Shown here: positions 19,343 through 29,131 of the stretch, in pieces | Position numbering within the stretch: the stretch's first letter is position 1 | Layout of the letters: each line of letters opens with the position of its first letter | Assembly (NCBI GenBank): GCA_934309475.1 | Contig: CAKRDK010000006.1 | Location: 44,304 to 108,303 of the forward strand | Direction: 5' to 3' | DNA length: 64,000 bases | Source: an uncultured Roseburia sp. | GTDB taxonomy: Bacteria > Bacillota > Clostridia > Lachnospirales > Lachnospiraceae | Made by a program: the position numbers and the translations under genes | Notes under the pieces: model-generated | The model's input: only the letters and a program-made list of their open reading frames with translations | The model's database searches: none | What the model was told of the DNA's origin: nothing

Positions 19343-20686
19343 CTACAATTTGTTTTTATAAATTTTAAAGCAGATGAAGAAAAACAGGATTCCATACACT
19401 GTCGTAATCGGTGTTGCAAATCCCACAAGCATCAGCGACGTATTCGGCAGATTTGACATAAAAATCGACACCGGAATACGGATGCAGAATGCCGATGTAA
19501 TTCCCTGAATCATAACCGGCATGCTTTTTCCGTTTCCGTTAAAATAACCAATACTGCTAAAGAGCATACAGGTTAAAATACATTCTACGGAAAATCCTTT
19601 CAGATAACTTGCACTCTGCGCGATAACTGCGGCATCCTCCGAGAAAATAGATGAAAGACCTGCCCCACCGAAAAATCCGACGCAGAAAATCACGCATCCA
19701 ACGGCACAGCCTGCTGCCATCGCCGTAAAAAATCCCTTCTTTGCACGATCTTTTTTCCCGGCTCCGACATTCTGCGATACAAACGCAGAGACACTCTGCA
19801 TGACAGAGGACGGAACCAACATAATAAAAGAAACAATCTTTTGTGCCACACCATAACCTGCAGACTGATTTAATCCCATATTATTGATAATCGAATTGAT
19901 AACCAGAAACGAAATCTGAACCATCGTCTCCTGTACGGCAATCGGAACGCCGACATTCAAAATCTTTTTTAACTCTTCTTTGGCAATGCAAAGCTGTTTT
20001 CTCGAAAACGTTATCGGGAGGTTCTGTCTCATCAGCACCAGAATTGCAATCACAACCGATACCGCCTGTGCTGCTATCGTTGCAATTGCGGCACCTGCCA
20101 CATCCATGCGGAACACGCCGACTAACACAAGGTCGCCCACAATATTTACGACACAGGCGACCCCTACAAAGAGAAACGGCAGATTGGCATTTCCGATTCC
20201 ACGCAAAATACCACTGATAACGTTATATGCAATGATGATTAAAATTCCGGCAGAACAGATTCGCAGATACGTGACCGTTAAGTCAAACGATTCCGCCGGC
20301 ACCTGTAAAATCACGGCAATTTTATCTGCAAAAACTTCCAGTAAAACGGTCATCACCACGCCGATTCCTGCAAACAGAAGAATGGTGGTTCCAACAGTGT
20401 CTCCCGCTTTTTGAGGCTTCTGCTCCCCGATATGCTGCCCGATGATAACGGTAGAACCCATGGCAAGGCTCGTGATGATAAATGTCACCATCTGCATGAA
20501 AGCGCTTCCGGTTCCAACCGCCGATATGCTTGCCGCATTTCCGAATCTTCCCACTACCAAAAGATCCACTGCACCGTAAGCAGCCTGTAAAATCAAGGCT
20601 CCGAGCACCGGGATTGCAAAACGCACAATCGACTGGAACACTGACCCTTCTGTAAATGAAATTTCTTTTTTCTTATGTTCACTCAT
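19343..20686 (-). CDS. MATE family efflux transporter
   Basis: 447 residues with about twelve hydrophobic segments in two homologous halves. The N-terminal motif PVLGALILQAAYGAVDLLVVGRF is the MATE signature (short form VDLLVVGRFG at 47-56). Predicted cation-coupled export of drugs or metabolites; the substrate cannot be read from sequence. It stands between dgt and a divergent unknown gene. Confidence 0.9.
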   Translation of the reverse strand: MSEHKKKEISFTEGSVFQSIVRFAIPVLGALILQAAYGAVDLLVVGRFGNAASISAVGTGSAFMQMVTFIITSLAMGSTVIIGQHIGEQKPQKAGDTVGTTILLFAGIGVVMTVLLEVFADKIAVILQVPAESFDLTVTYLRICSAGILIIIAYNVISGILRGIGNANLPFLFVGVACVVNIVGDLVLVGVFRMDVAGAAIATIAAQAVSVVIAILVLMRQNLPITFSRKQLCIAKEELKKILNVGVPIAVQETMVQISFLVINSIINNMGLNQSAGYGVAQKIVSFIMLVPSSVMQSVSAFVSQNVGAGKKDRAKKGFFTAMAAGCAVGCVIFCVGFFGGAGLSSIFSEDAAVIAQSASYLKGFSVECILTCMLFSSIGYFNGNGKSMPVMIQGITSAFCIRIPVSIFMSNLPNTSLMLVGFATPITTVYGILFFFICFKIYKNKL

Positions 20687-20797
20687 ACTCTATCTGACCT
20701 TTCCATATAAAAATGACTTTTTTCAGCATAAATCTTGCATCCTGTCCTATCCTATACTAAGATAAAAAGAGAATCAAGAATTAATCGAGGTGCACGC

Positions 20798-21841
20798 ATG
20801 AATACAGCTAATTTTTTTGATATTGTAACTTATTTTCAGAAGACAGAAAGTAAATATTCGTATAATTTCGATTTCCGCTGTATTCCTTCTTTTTCTTCGC
20901 CGGAACGCTACCCGGAATTAGAAAAAGTCTATCAGAAGTACGATTCTTTGCGCTATCAGGACGATGACAGTCCTATCCGCAACTGGATGCGCTATCAGAT
21001 TTCCTATTATCTGACGCCAAAGAACCAGTTCGACTGTGATAACTGCGATGAAATCACCACGCTTTTTCGCGCCCTTCACTGGGAAATTGATACGAATCCG
21101 AACGGTCAGCCCGCCATTGACAGCATCTTCTCGTTCCAGTCTTTCTGGACAAAGGCAACCCTGCAAAAAGCCTCCGGCCTCAACGACCGTTATTTATCGA
21201 AACTTGTAGTTACTCCTACCGGTAAAAAAACAATCCAGCAGATTTATTATGAAAAAGCACAGCAGCACTTAGAAGAATTCGGCTGCGATTTAAAACATAC
21301 ACGCGATTTAGCCTTAAAAATGTGGCAGTATGACGCCTACGAGCAGTACAAAGCCGCCATCGGCGCAGAACTTTTTGCGGAGCTGGAGCGCTACGCAGCA
21401 CTCACGTTCTCGCTGGGCAACTTTATGCCATGCCCGCCGGGAAATTATTCCGTTGCAAAGGACTGTTCCACCAACTGTCTCAACGACCGTTTTGATTTTC
21501 TTCTCTCTTTTTTGAAAAAATATAAAGCCGGGAAAAGTTCTCTCGGCTACACCATGAAGGAGAAAAAATACCGGATAGAAGAACAGGAAATGATTGACTG
21601 GATTGCATGGTTTAACACCGGATTAGACGATATTCCGGATCTGCCACGCATGCGCCGGTATTATTTAGACTCGTTCTTTGAGGGCGGATTCATCGACTGG
21701 AATACCTCCGAGCTCAAACTGCTTCCGATGGCAGGAACAAAATTGTCCGATTATCTGCGGGTTGCAAGCGATATTATGGAAGACCGCGGCTACCGCATCG
21801 CCGTTGAAATCAAACAGGTTGCCAATATGCTTGTCTTTTAG
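20798..21841 (+). CDS. Unknown 347-residue protein
   Basis: Not recognised. The start is ATG 20798, preceded by CGAGGTG; a longer reading frame from 20735 has no ribosome-binding site. The protein is soluble, without signal peptide or transmembrane segment, and rich in aromatic residues (many Tyr, Phe, Trp). A cysteine cluster occurs early (DCDNCDEI) and again in the middle (MPCPPGNY, KDCSTNC), so metal binding is possible. It converges on the sensor operon, with 6 bp between the stop codons. Confidence 0.75.
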   Translation: MNTANFFDIVTYFQKTESKYSYNFDFRCIPSFSSPERYPELEKVYQKYDSLRYQDDDSPIRNWMRYQISYYLTPKNQFDCDNCDEITTLFRALHWEIDTNPNGQPAIDSIFSFQSFWTKATLQKASGLNDRYLSKLVVTPTGKKTIQQIYYEKAQQHLEEFGCDLKHTRDLALKMWQYDAYEQYKAAIGAELFAELERYAALTFSLGNFMPCPPGNYSVAKDCSTNCLNDRFDFLLSFLKKYKAGKSSLGYTMKEKKYRIEEQEMIDWIAWFNTGLDDIPDLPRMRRYYLDSFFEGGFIDWNTSELKLLPMAGTKLSDYLRVASDIMEDRGYRIAVEIKQVANMLVF

Positions 21842-21847
21842 ACAGCA

Positions 21848-22882
21848 CTATTTTTTGATAAAATCTTCGACATTTTCCAGCGTGACTTTCTGGTATGGCA
21901 GATATATGTACTTCTCATTTTCAAATGCAATATCTTCCATACCTTCTCCTGTCACCACTGCAAATGCCAAGTCTGCCATAGCCTTTGCCTGTCCTTCTTT
22001 ATCGTTATAGACAGTTGCAGCTATCTTAGATTCTTCCACGGCTTCTAACCCTTCATCCGTTCCATCTATCCCTAAAAATACCGGGATGTTTGATTCCGTA
22101 TAACCTAATTTTTCATATGCATCGATTGCGCCGAGCGCCATGGCATCATTGTTGGCAATCACAAGCTCAATCTCTGTTTTGTACTGTCCTACAAGCTGCG
22201 TCATGCGGTTCTGTGCCTGTGCACGGTTCCAGTTTGCAATCTGATAACTCAGTTTTTCTAACTGCACTCCGTTTGCTTTCATACTTTCAGCTACACTTTC
22301 CGTACGAATAATGGCATCCTGATGCCCAACCTCACCCTCAAGAATGACATATTGAATCTTTCCGTCATTGTTACGGTCAATCCGGCTGTTTTCCTTTATC
22401 AATTCGGCTGCAAGCTCCCCCTGCATCTCCCCGGACTGTTTTGCCTTTGCCCCCACATAATACAGCTTGTCCCACTGCATTAAGTCTTCCTCCACCGGCT
22501 CGCGGTTAAAAAAGATAATGGGAATGTCTTTTTCCCTTGCCGCATCTATAATCTCCGAGGGATCTGTCCGGTCCGCAAGATTCACACACAGCACATTGCA
22601 GCCGTCGTTTATCATTTCCTTTACCTGGTCGTCCTGCGTCCTCTGGGAATTTGCCGCATCCATAATGGTCATGCTGATGCCGTACTCTTCCGTCTCAAGA
22701 CTGCTGCATTCTTCCTTGAACGCATCGAGCAGCTCTCCTAAATAGGTGTCTTTCTGGTCGTAACACGCTACCCCAATATAAATCTGCTGTGCCGTTTCCT
22801 CCTGTTTTCCATTGTATGCAACAAACCCCAGTGCCCCCGCTAAAAGAACGAGTGCCGCTGTCTCTGCCACCCTTTTTTTCAT
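21848..22882 (-). CDS. Membrane-anchored MglB-like galactose/glucose-binding sensor protein
   Basis: 344 residues in normal (unpermuted) MglB order. An N-terminal hydrophobic segment (about 8-23) has no lipobox cysteine and probably stays as an anchor. The residues that hold sugar in E. coli MglB are matched: N126 (FFNREP), H187/D189/R193 (GHQDAIIR), W218, N244-N245 (ANND) and D273; the calcium loop DRNNDGKI is also present (169-176). It is the last gene of the regulator-kinase-SBP operon, so I infer an extracellular sugar sensor working with the kinase, not a transport component. Confidence 0.82.
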   Translation of the reverse strand: MKKRVAETAALVLLAGALGFVAYNGKQEETAQQIYIGVACYDQKDTYLGELLDAFKEECSSLETEEYGISMTIMDAANSQRTQDDQVKEMINDGCNVLCVNLADRTDPSEIIDAAREKDIPIIFFNREPVEEDLMQWDKLYYVGAKAKQSGEMQGELAAELIKENSRIDRNNDGKIQYVILEGEVGHQDAIIRTESVAESMKANGVQLEKLSYQIANWNRAQAQNRMTQLVGQYKTEIELVIANNDAMALGAIDAYEKLGYTESNIPVFLGIDGTDEGLEAVEESKIAATVYNDKEGQAKAMADLAFAVVTGEGMEDIAFENEKYIYLPYQKVTLENVEDFIKK

Positions 22883-22899
22883 GGCTTCCCCTTCCTCTT

Positions 22900-23874
22900 T
22901 TACTGACTGATTGTAAATAAAAGCTCCTGATTTTCTTCTGAAAAAAGATTTTCTCTCGTAAGCACGGTGTAGGATACCTGCTGGTCTTCCATCTCGTAAA
23001 AAGATTTGCGCAGTTTTTTCACCGTCTCTGAGACGCTCTCATAACCTGCCGCGAACTCATCCGGCACAACCAGACACTCTACCCAGCGTGTATCCAGATA
23101 ATAAATGGCTTCCGTTGAATTGCCTATGCCGTACACAATCGCACCATACAAATCATTATCGGCTGCCGCCTGCCCCGTCTCCACAAGTGTCTTATTGTCA
23201 AGTGCCATCACGATATCAACTTTTCTCTGTGACTGTAGATTCCTTTCTTCCCCCGATGGCGAATCCTGTGCCATGCACCATAAAACTTTGGCTCCTGTAT
23301 CGGCGAGCGTATCACAGACCCCCTCTTTCCTGCTTACATCTGCTACCGAATCCTCCGTCTCCATATAGATGCCGATTGTTTTCCCATCTAAATTTCCACT
23401 GTTATCTTCTAGCAGCGCTGCCGCAAGTTCCACGCCCATCTGGTACTGTTCTGGCTGCGTGGTAGGCAGGGACGATTCTTCTCCGTCCACTGAAATCGTG
23501 TCACTCACCAACATAACCGGCACACTTTTTTGCACCTGCCGCAACTTTTTCTCGGCATCGCCGTCCGGGATTGGCTTCACGATAACTGCATCTGCTCCCT
23601 TGGCAATCTCCTGCTCTATCACCGTAATTTCATCATCCGCCGTCTCCATGTTGTCCTTGCTGATGACGACAATATCCACATTGTACTCCTGTGACGCCGT
23701 CTTTAACCCATACTTAAATGCCGACCACTGGCTTTCATCCACATCCGGAACGATAACCGCAATTTTCTCAGGCTGCTGTCCGTTTTTGTGGTACACCATA
23801 AAAACAAACAAAAGCAGAACCATCACACCTAACATGACTTCTGTTAAAATAAATGTTTTTCTACCGTTTTTCAT
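22900..23874 (-). CDS. Membrane-anchored periplasmic-binding-type protein
   Basis: 324 residues from ATG 23874 (AAGGGTGAGG upstream; a GTG at 23883 is also in frame). An N-terminal transmembrane anchor (about 8-28) is followed by a type I periplasmic-binding fold (KIAVIVPDVDESQWSAF, GADAVIVKPI, DIVMALDN). It lacks the MglB ligand residues, so its ligand is unknown. It overlaps the kinase gene by 14 bp and precedes the MglB-like sensor by 17 bp, suggesting a two-sensor complex with the kinase. Confidence 0.78.
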   Translation of the reverse strand: MKNGRKTFILTEVMLGVMVLLLFVFMVYHKNGQQPEKIAVIVPDVDESQWSAFKYGLKTASQEYNVDIVVISKDNMETADDEITVIEQEIAKGADAVIVKPIPDGDAEKKLRQVQKSVPVMLVSDTISVDGEESSLPTTQPEQYQMGVELAAALLEDNSGNLDGKTIGIYMETEDSVADVSRKEGVCDTLADTGAKVLWCMAQDSPSGEERNLQSQRKVDIVMALDNKTLVETGQAAADNDLYGAIVYGIGNSTEAIYYLDTRWVECLVVPDEFAAGYESVSETVKKLRKSFYEMEDQQVSYTVLTRENLFSEENQELLFTISQ

Positions 23875-25729
23875 GTTCCTCACCCTTTTTTATCAGGTTT
23901 TGCACTTCCGGCATATGACCGTTCTCAAGCACTTTCCTGTTTTCCTCCGAATACGGCACTGCAGGAATTCTTATAGACACGGTCGTTCCCACATCCGGTT
24001 CGCTTTCAATGTGCAGTCCGTACTTTTCCCCAAATAATATTTTGATTCTGTTGTTCACGTTGACAAGTCCGACACCGGAACCCTTCTTATGGACACGCTG
24101 TGTATCCATCAGCAGAAATTCAATTTCATCTTCCGGGATTCCCATTCCATTGTCTGTCACAGAGAGGATGATTTCCCCGTTCTGTCGGATTCCGCGGACG
24201 TGGATTTCTCCCATATCGTCCATCTCCCGGACACCATAGTGAATAGCATTTTCCAAAATCGGCTGTAAAATAAGTTTTACCACACAGTCCTCTAAAATTT
24301 CCGGCGCAATGTCAAAGGTGACTGAAAATTTATTTTTGTAGCGCGTCTGCTGAATGTTCATATAACTTTTCGCATGCTGCAATTCCTCTTTGATACGGAT
24401 AATCGTATGTCCTTTGGAAAGGCTGATACGGAAAAGCTTTGCAAGCTGTGAAATCATAAATGCCGCCTCATCGTTGCGCTCCCCCTCAATCATCCAGGTA
24501 ATCGAATCCAAGGTGTTGTAAAGGAAATGCGGATTAATCTGGCTCTGTAACACATCCAGCTCACTTTTTCTCCGCTCGTTCTGTTCCCAGACTACTTTTT
24601 GCATCAATGCTGCGTTCTGACGGTATGACTTCTGTATGGATTTGCCGAGATGCCTGATTTCAAGTGAACCACCGATAAAAATGGCACCTTCTTTTCCCTC
24701 TTCATACTTCGTGACTGAATTGTTCAGCTTCATAATCGGGCTTGAAATCTTCACGGAAACCACCCGGTTTACAAACGCTAACATCATTGCCATCAATAGG
24801 ATAAGCAGCAGCACAAACTGCTTTACATCCATCATTTGATTGGTAAAGATTGCGCGCGGCATCACGCAGACTAATTTCCAGCCGGTATAACTGATGGTAT
24901 TTACCATCACTTTCCGATGTGTCCCATTGACCGTCTCATCATAAAGATTCTCTTTAGACGCTGCCGCCACACGGCTGCTCTCTTCCTCCATGTCACTGTT
25001 TAACTGCACCTGATGCGGATGGTAAATAATCTCCCCATCACTATCGCACAGATAGAAATACTGTCCGTTTCCGGAGGTATTAATCTGCTCCATCATACGG
25101 GAGATGCCGGAATAATCCATGTCGACAAGCAGCACACCAAGCTGTGTATTAGTGCCGTCCGTCAGTTCCACGACACGACTCGCGGAAATCACCCAGTAGT
25201 ACCGGTATGTTCCGTCATCAAACAGATTCTGTACATGTGGTATCGAGAAATGAATATTTTCCACACGGTCCATCGCCTCGATAAACCAGTCCTGTTTTGT
25301 CACATCCGGCTCCTCTTTCTGTGCCACCACAGGTTCTGCCGCCATAAGACTTCCGTACTGGTTATAAATTGCAATGCTTCGCAGACTGTCCTTATTGGCT
25401 TCATATAAAAGCTTCATCCCGCTGTGTATCTCGTCTGACTGGCTTGAGATGTCGCTTTCTTTTATCACATCATAGTAGGCAGCATCCGACACCTGTCTCA
25501 TGTGAATCAAATAATCTTCCACGCGCTCTACCGTCTGATCCATCAGTTTCTGGTTATTCTCTAACACGCGCTGCTGCGATATGGAGGAAAAACGCAGATA
25601 CATCACACTTCCCATGCAAAGCATAATCGCCACCGAAATAACGGAAAACGCAATCATGATGGTAGACTGGATTTCTCCGGGTTTTACTTTTTTCAACTGC
25701 TGATACATTTTTTTCTTAAACTTTTGCAT
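23861..25729 (-). CDS. YesM-type sensor histidine kinase
   Basis: 622 residues from ATG 25729 (AGGA 6 bp upstream; a longer frame begins at 25780 inside the regulator gene). Transmembrane helix at about 20-43, a large extracellular Cache-like sensor (about 50-290), a second helix (about 304-323), HAMP, then a His_kinase domain with the phosphorylated H401 in INPHFLYN and a HATPase_c domain with NAIHYG, DNGMGIP and GSGVGL. Its gene overlaps the upstream regulator by 14 bp. Predicted to phosphorylate that regulator in response to sugar-bound binding proteins. Confidence 0.9.
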   Translation of the reverse strand: MQKFKKKMYQQLKKVKPGEIQSTIMIAFSVISVAIMLCMGSVMYLRFSSISQQRVLENNQKLMDQTVERVEDYLIHMRQVSDAAYYDVIKESDISSQSDEIHSGMKLLYEANKDSLRSIAIYNQYGSLMAAEPVVAQKEEPDVTKQDWFIEAMDRVENIHFSIPHVQNLFDDGTYRYYWVISASRVVELTDGTNTQLGVLLVDMDYSGISRMMEQINTSGNGQYFYLCDSDGEIIYHPHQVQLNSDMEEESSRVAAASKENLYDETVNGTHRKVMVNTISYTGWKLVCVMPRAIFTNQMMDVKQFVLLLILLMAMMLAFVNRVVSVKISSPIMKLNNSVTKYEEGKEGAIFIGGSLEIRHLGKSIQKSYRQNAALMQKVVWEQNERRKSELDVLQSQINPHFLYNTLDSITWMIEGERNDEAAFMISQLAKLFRISLSKGHTIIRIKEELQHAKSYMNIQQTRYKNKFSVTFDIAPEILEDCVVKLILQPILENAIHYGVREMDDMGEIHVRGIRQNGEIILSVTDNGMGIPEDEIEFLLMDTQRVHKKGSGVGLVNVNNRIKILFGEKYGLHIESEPDVGTTVSIRIPAVPYSEENRKVLENGHMPEVQNLIKKGEEHEKR

Positions 25730-27314
25730 ACTCTGTCCTATACTTCGATGGGGATACCCCATACTGTCTTTTGAATACATAGCTGAAATAGTTCGGATCG
25801 GAATATCCTACACTTTTGGCAATGATGTAGCTTTTCTCCATCGTCTCAACCAACATGCGCGATGCCTTTTCCATCCGGTACTCTGTCAGATAGCCCACAA
25901 ATGAATCTCCCGTTTCCTTTTTGAACATACTCGAAAAATACGAGTTCGACACCCCTAACTCCTTGCAGATGTCATCTAGGGAAAGTTCCTCTTCCTGATA
26001 ATGATTGCGCACATATTCTTTTGCCCTGTCAATTAAGGACTGTTTGGAATGATAACGTGCACTTGCCATATCTTCATGTAGATGAAAACAAACATCCCGC
26101 AGCCATTTTTCGAGTACCTGCGACTCCATATTGCTCAGTTCCTGATACAGTTGTCCGATGCCGCCTAACACTTCCTGGCTGTCTAAATTGTTATTGTTCA
26201 TAAAACGATACAGTTCACTGATCAGTTCCATCACCGCAATGTGATACTTTTCAAGTGATTTCGCTGACAAAAGCATGTGCTCCATATACGTTCCGACTGC
26301 CTTTTCAATCTCTTCTTTCGTGCCCAGGCAAATCATTTTAAACAGATGCGACAACTCCATTCCGTCGCCGGTCTCTAACGCCTTTTTCCGCTGCGGCACA
26401 ATATCTTTTAAATTAATTGCCTGATTGCTTCCGTACAGCACGCGGTAGGAAAGTGCCTCTTTCGCGCTCTGATAGGACTGTGATAATTCGAATATGTGCT
26501 CACACACCTGGCCGACTCCGATTGTGACCACCGCACCAATCACGTGATGGATGTATTTACAGAAGCGGTCACAGGTATCCGTAAGCTCCGACACCTCACT
26601 CTCCTGCTTTAGCTGCGCAATCATAACCGTATTTTCGAGATAGTTAAACCGCTTTGCGCTCCACTTTTTCTCTAACTGCTCTCCCGCCTGCCGGTCTACC
26701 GATACCGCTAGAAATTTCGCATCCATATCCTCCGGCACCTGATTTGCCGACGTGTGAATCACGAGACAGCAATACAGCGGCCCTTCAAACGCAATCTGAT
26801 AATTGGCAAGATACCGCTCCAACTCGTCCTCCGGGATTCTTCCCTCTATCAGCATGGAGTAAAAGTTTGCCTGTAAAAGCGGAAGGGAATCCGCATAATA
26901 TTTTTTCAAAAGTTCCGTACTTCTTTTTTCATTGATTTCCTGATCTAATTTGTTCTTCAACCGCTCAAACACACCGGTAATCTCCGCTGCATTTAACGGT
27001 TTTAAAATATATTCTTCTATTTCAAGATGCACTGCTTCCTTGGCATACTCGAAATCATCAAAACCGGTAAACAGTAATATCTTCGTTGCCGGATATTTCT
27101 CTTTGATGTGGCCGCACAGTTCCAGACCGTCCATATATGGCATCTTAATGTCTGTCATGACAACATCCGGCTGTGTCTCCTCTAACATCTCAAGTGCTTT
27201 CAGCCCGCTGTTTGCATGTCCAATAACTGAAAACCCCAGTTCCTCCCACTTTACTTTTCGGGCAATGACCTGCATTACCTCTTCTTCGTCATCTACAAGT
27301 AATAATGTATACAT
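25716..27314 (-). CDS. YesN-type response regulator with AraC DNA-binding domain
   Basis: 532 residues: receiver domain (1-120) with acidic pocket VDDEEE and phospho-acceptor D55 (MTDIKMPYMDG), a long middle region (about 130-420), and a C-terminal AraC-type double helix-turn-helix (CKELGVSNSYFSSMFKKETG; YSDPNYFSYVFKRQYG). It heads the four-gene regulatory operon and is the likely activator of the adjacent mglBAC genes, whose promoter has a poor -35. Confidence 0.92.
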   Translation of the reverse strand: MYTLLLVDDEEEVMQVIARKVKWEELGFSVIGHANSGLKALEMLEETQPDVVMTDIKMPYMDGLELCGHIKEKYPATKILLFTGFDDFEYAKEAVHLEIEEYILKPLNAAEITGVFERLKNKLDQEINEKRSTELLKKYYADSLPLLQANFYSMLIEGRIPEDELERYLANYQIAFEGPLYCCLVIHTSANQVPEDMDAKFLAVSVDRQAGEQLEKKWSAKRFNYLENTVMIAQLKQESEVSELTDTCDRFCKYIHHVIGAVVTIGVGQVCEHIFELSQSYQSAKEALSYRVLYGSNQAINLKDIVPQRKKALETGDGMELSHLFKMICLGTKEEIEKAVGTYMEHMLLSAKSLEKYHIAVMELISELYRFMNNNNLDSQEVLGGIGQLYQELSNMESQVLEKWLRDVCFHLHEDMASARYHSKQSLIDRAKEYVRNHYQEEELSLDDICKELGVSNSYFSSMFKKETGDSFVGYLTEYRMEKASRMLVETMEKSYIIAKSVGYSDPNYFSYVFKRQYGVSPSKYRTEYAKV

Positions 27315-27340
27315 AGTTCCCTCTTCCTTTTCCTCCGCCT

Positions 27341-27369
27341 ATTATAGCAATTTCCCCGGACAATGTAAA
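27341..27369 (-). promoter_or_regulatory. Promoter of the sensor operon
   Basis: Minus strand: -35 TTTACA (27369-27364), a 17-bp spacer, and -10 TATAAT (27346-27341), 27 bp upstream of the regulator ATG. Upstream (27440-27385 region) an AATAGGGATG/CATCTCTATT stem could partly insulate it from mglC transcription; it lacks a T-run. Confidence 0.75.
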
Positions 27370-27462
27370 TCTTGCCGGAATCGACAAATAGAGATGCCGC
27401 CCACATCTTACATGTAGAGCTGACATCCCTATTCCAAAAACACTTATCGGAGAGGTAAGCTG

Positions 27463-29118
27463 TTATTTCTTCTGCACATATTTTAAGCAATCCAGTGTAA
27501 CTGCCACAAGAATGATGATACCGGAAAATACAAACTGAAGGTTTGTGTCAATACCGAGTATCGTCAGAGAATATGTCAATGCAGTAAAAATAAATACACC
27601 TGTTACAACACCGGATATTTTACCAATACCACCGGTAAAGGATACACCACCAACCACACATGCTGCGATGGCGTCCATATCCCATCCCTGACCATATGCT
27701 GCAGAACCGGAACCAACCATTCTCGCACATTCCAGCCATGCGCCGAATCCGTAAAGGACTCCCGCCATAATGAATGCACCGAGTGTCACTGCAAAAACGG
27801 AGATACCGGAAACTGCTGCCGCCTCCGGGTTTCCACCTACTGCGTACAGGTTCTTTCCAAATGTTGTCTTATTCCAGATAAACCATACAATCGCAATCGC
27901 TGCAACTGCCCAGAGAATAATCGTCGGGAATCCGTTTACTTTCGGAATAATCATATTCGGAATCGTCGGCTCAATCGCACCAAAGGATACACCTTTTGTC
28001 GCATAGGTTACCAGACCAAAAATAACAAGCATGTTCGCCATCGTCGATATGAACGGATGCATCTTGAATTTCGCGGTAAAAAAGCCTGCGATACTGGTAA
28101 AAAATGTACACAGTAAAATACATACCACAAGTGCCAGAATCACTCTCACTCCAACCGGAATGCCTGTAAAATCGAAAACGTGTCCGAATACAGCACCGGT
28201 ATTCACGCCCTGATGCATGATGACGGTCGCTGCCGTCATACCCATACCAACCATTCGGCCGACCGACAAGTCCGTACCGGTCAGAAGAATCAGTCCTGCA
28301 ACGCCAAGCGCTAAGAACATTCTAGGGGATGCCTGCTGCAAAATATTAAGGATATTGTTGTAGGTAAGCAGCGGTGTGCCCTTTCTGATTGGGGTAATGA
28401 TACAAAGTGCGATAAACACCAGAATAATTGCAATATACAATCCATTCTGCAACAGGAAGGTTCTTCTGTTAAATGTATATTTGTAGTTCTCCCATTTCTG
28501 TGCCCTTGTCTCCGCAAATGTGAATTTTGACAAGCGGAGCATATCAATCAAATGGTATTTGTAATTAAATGCATCATGTCTTCTGTCTTTAATGCGCTGA
28601 TACTCTTTTTCGAGTTCGAGTTTTTCATTTGAGATTCGGTTTTTGTGCACATAATTTTCTTCTTTGATCTCGCTCTGATCCGTCGTCTTTGCAAGATTTT
28701 CTTTGTGCTGCTTCTCTAATTTGGCAACTCTTCGTCTATGTTCTTCCTGCGCCTTTGCCTTTTCTGCCACGCAGCTTTCTTTTACGGCGTTGTAATAAAG
28801 TTTGTCAAAGTTTGCTTTTAAATAGGCTTCTGCATCCGCAATCAGACTTTTAATTTTATCTTTGTTCTGATTTTCCACTGCTTTTGCTTTTTCGAGCGCC
28901 TTTTTACACGCTGTAATCTGTGCCTCTTTTTCCCCTTTTGCGAGGGTACGGTCTCTCTTAATCCGCTCTATGCTGTTCTGATATCCGATTACCTTTGCCG
29001 TACCGTTTTCTCTCAGACCATCTATCTCTTTTTGAATTTTACCGACATATTCGTCGATCGGCTGTCTTAAATTCTGTTCCTGTTCAGCCGTAAGAATCTT
29101 ACTATTTGCCATATCCAT
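27463..29118 (-). CDS. mglC: Galactoside ABC transporter permease MglC with long coiled-coil N-terminal extension
   Basis: 551 residues, about 215 longer than E. coli MglC. Residues 1 to about 215 are hydrophilic, Lys/Glu-rich and predicted coiled coil; the first transmembrane helix starts near 228 and the following region is a normal MglC/RbsC-type permease (GLILLTGTDLSVGRMVG, ISVFAVTLGAFIMAGVLYG, GISFTGGIGK-like motif). The extension would lie in the cytoplasm beside the ATPase. It is the third gene of mglBAC. Confidence 0.9.
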   Translation of the reverse strand: MDMANSKILTAEQEQNLRQPIDEYVGKIQKEIDGLRENGTAKVIGYQNSIERIKRDRTLAKGEKEAQITACKKALEKAKAVENQNKDKIKSLIADAEAYLKANFDKLYYNAVKESCVAEKAKAQEEHRRRVAKLEKQHKENLAKTTDQSEIKEENYVHKNRISNEKLELEKEYQRIKDRRHDAFNYKYHLIDMLRLSKFTFAETRAQKWENYKYTFNRRTFLLQNGLYIAIILVFIALCIITPIRKGTPLLTYNNILNILQQASPRMFLALGVAGLILLTGTDLSVGRMVGMGMTAATVIMHQGVNTGAVFGHVFDFTGIPVGVRVILALVVCILLCTFFTSIAGFFTAKFKMHPFISTMANMLVIFGLVTYATKGVSFGAIEPTIPNMIIPKVNGFPTIILWAVAAIAIVWFIWNKTTFGKNLYAVGGNPEAAAVSGISVFAVTLGAFIMAGVLYGFGAWLECARMVGSGSAAYGQGWDMDAIAACVVGGVSFTGGIGKISGVVTGVFIFTALTYSLTILGIDTNLQFVFSGIIILVAVTLDCLKYVQKK

Positions 29119-29131
29119 CCCTCTCCCTTAA

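Noticed and set aside
19980..20414. 144-residue plus-strand frame
   Set aside because: Antisense to the MATE transporter; no initiation signal.
23369..24037. 222-residue plus-strand open frame
   Set aside because: Antisense to the anchored binding protein and kinase genes; Ser/Thr-rich composition typical of a shadow frame and no ribosome-binding site.
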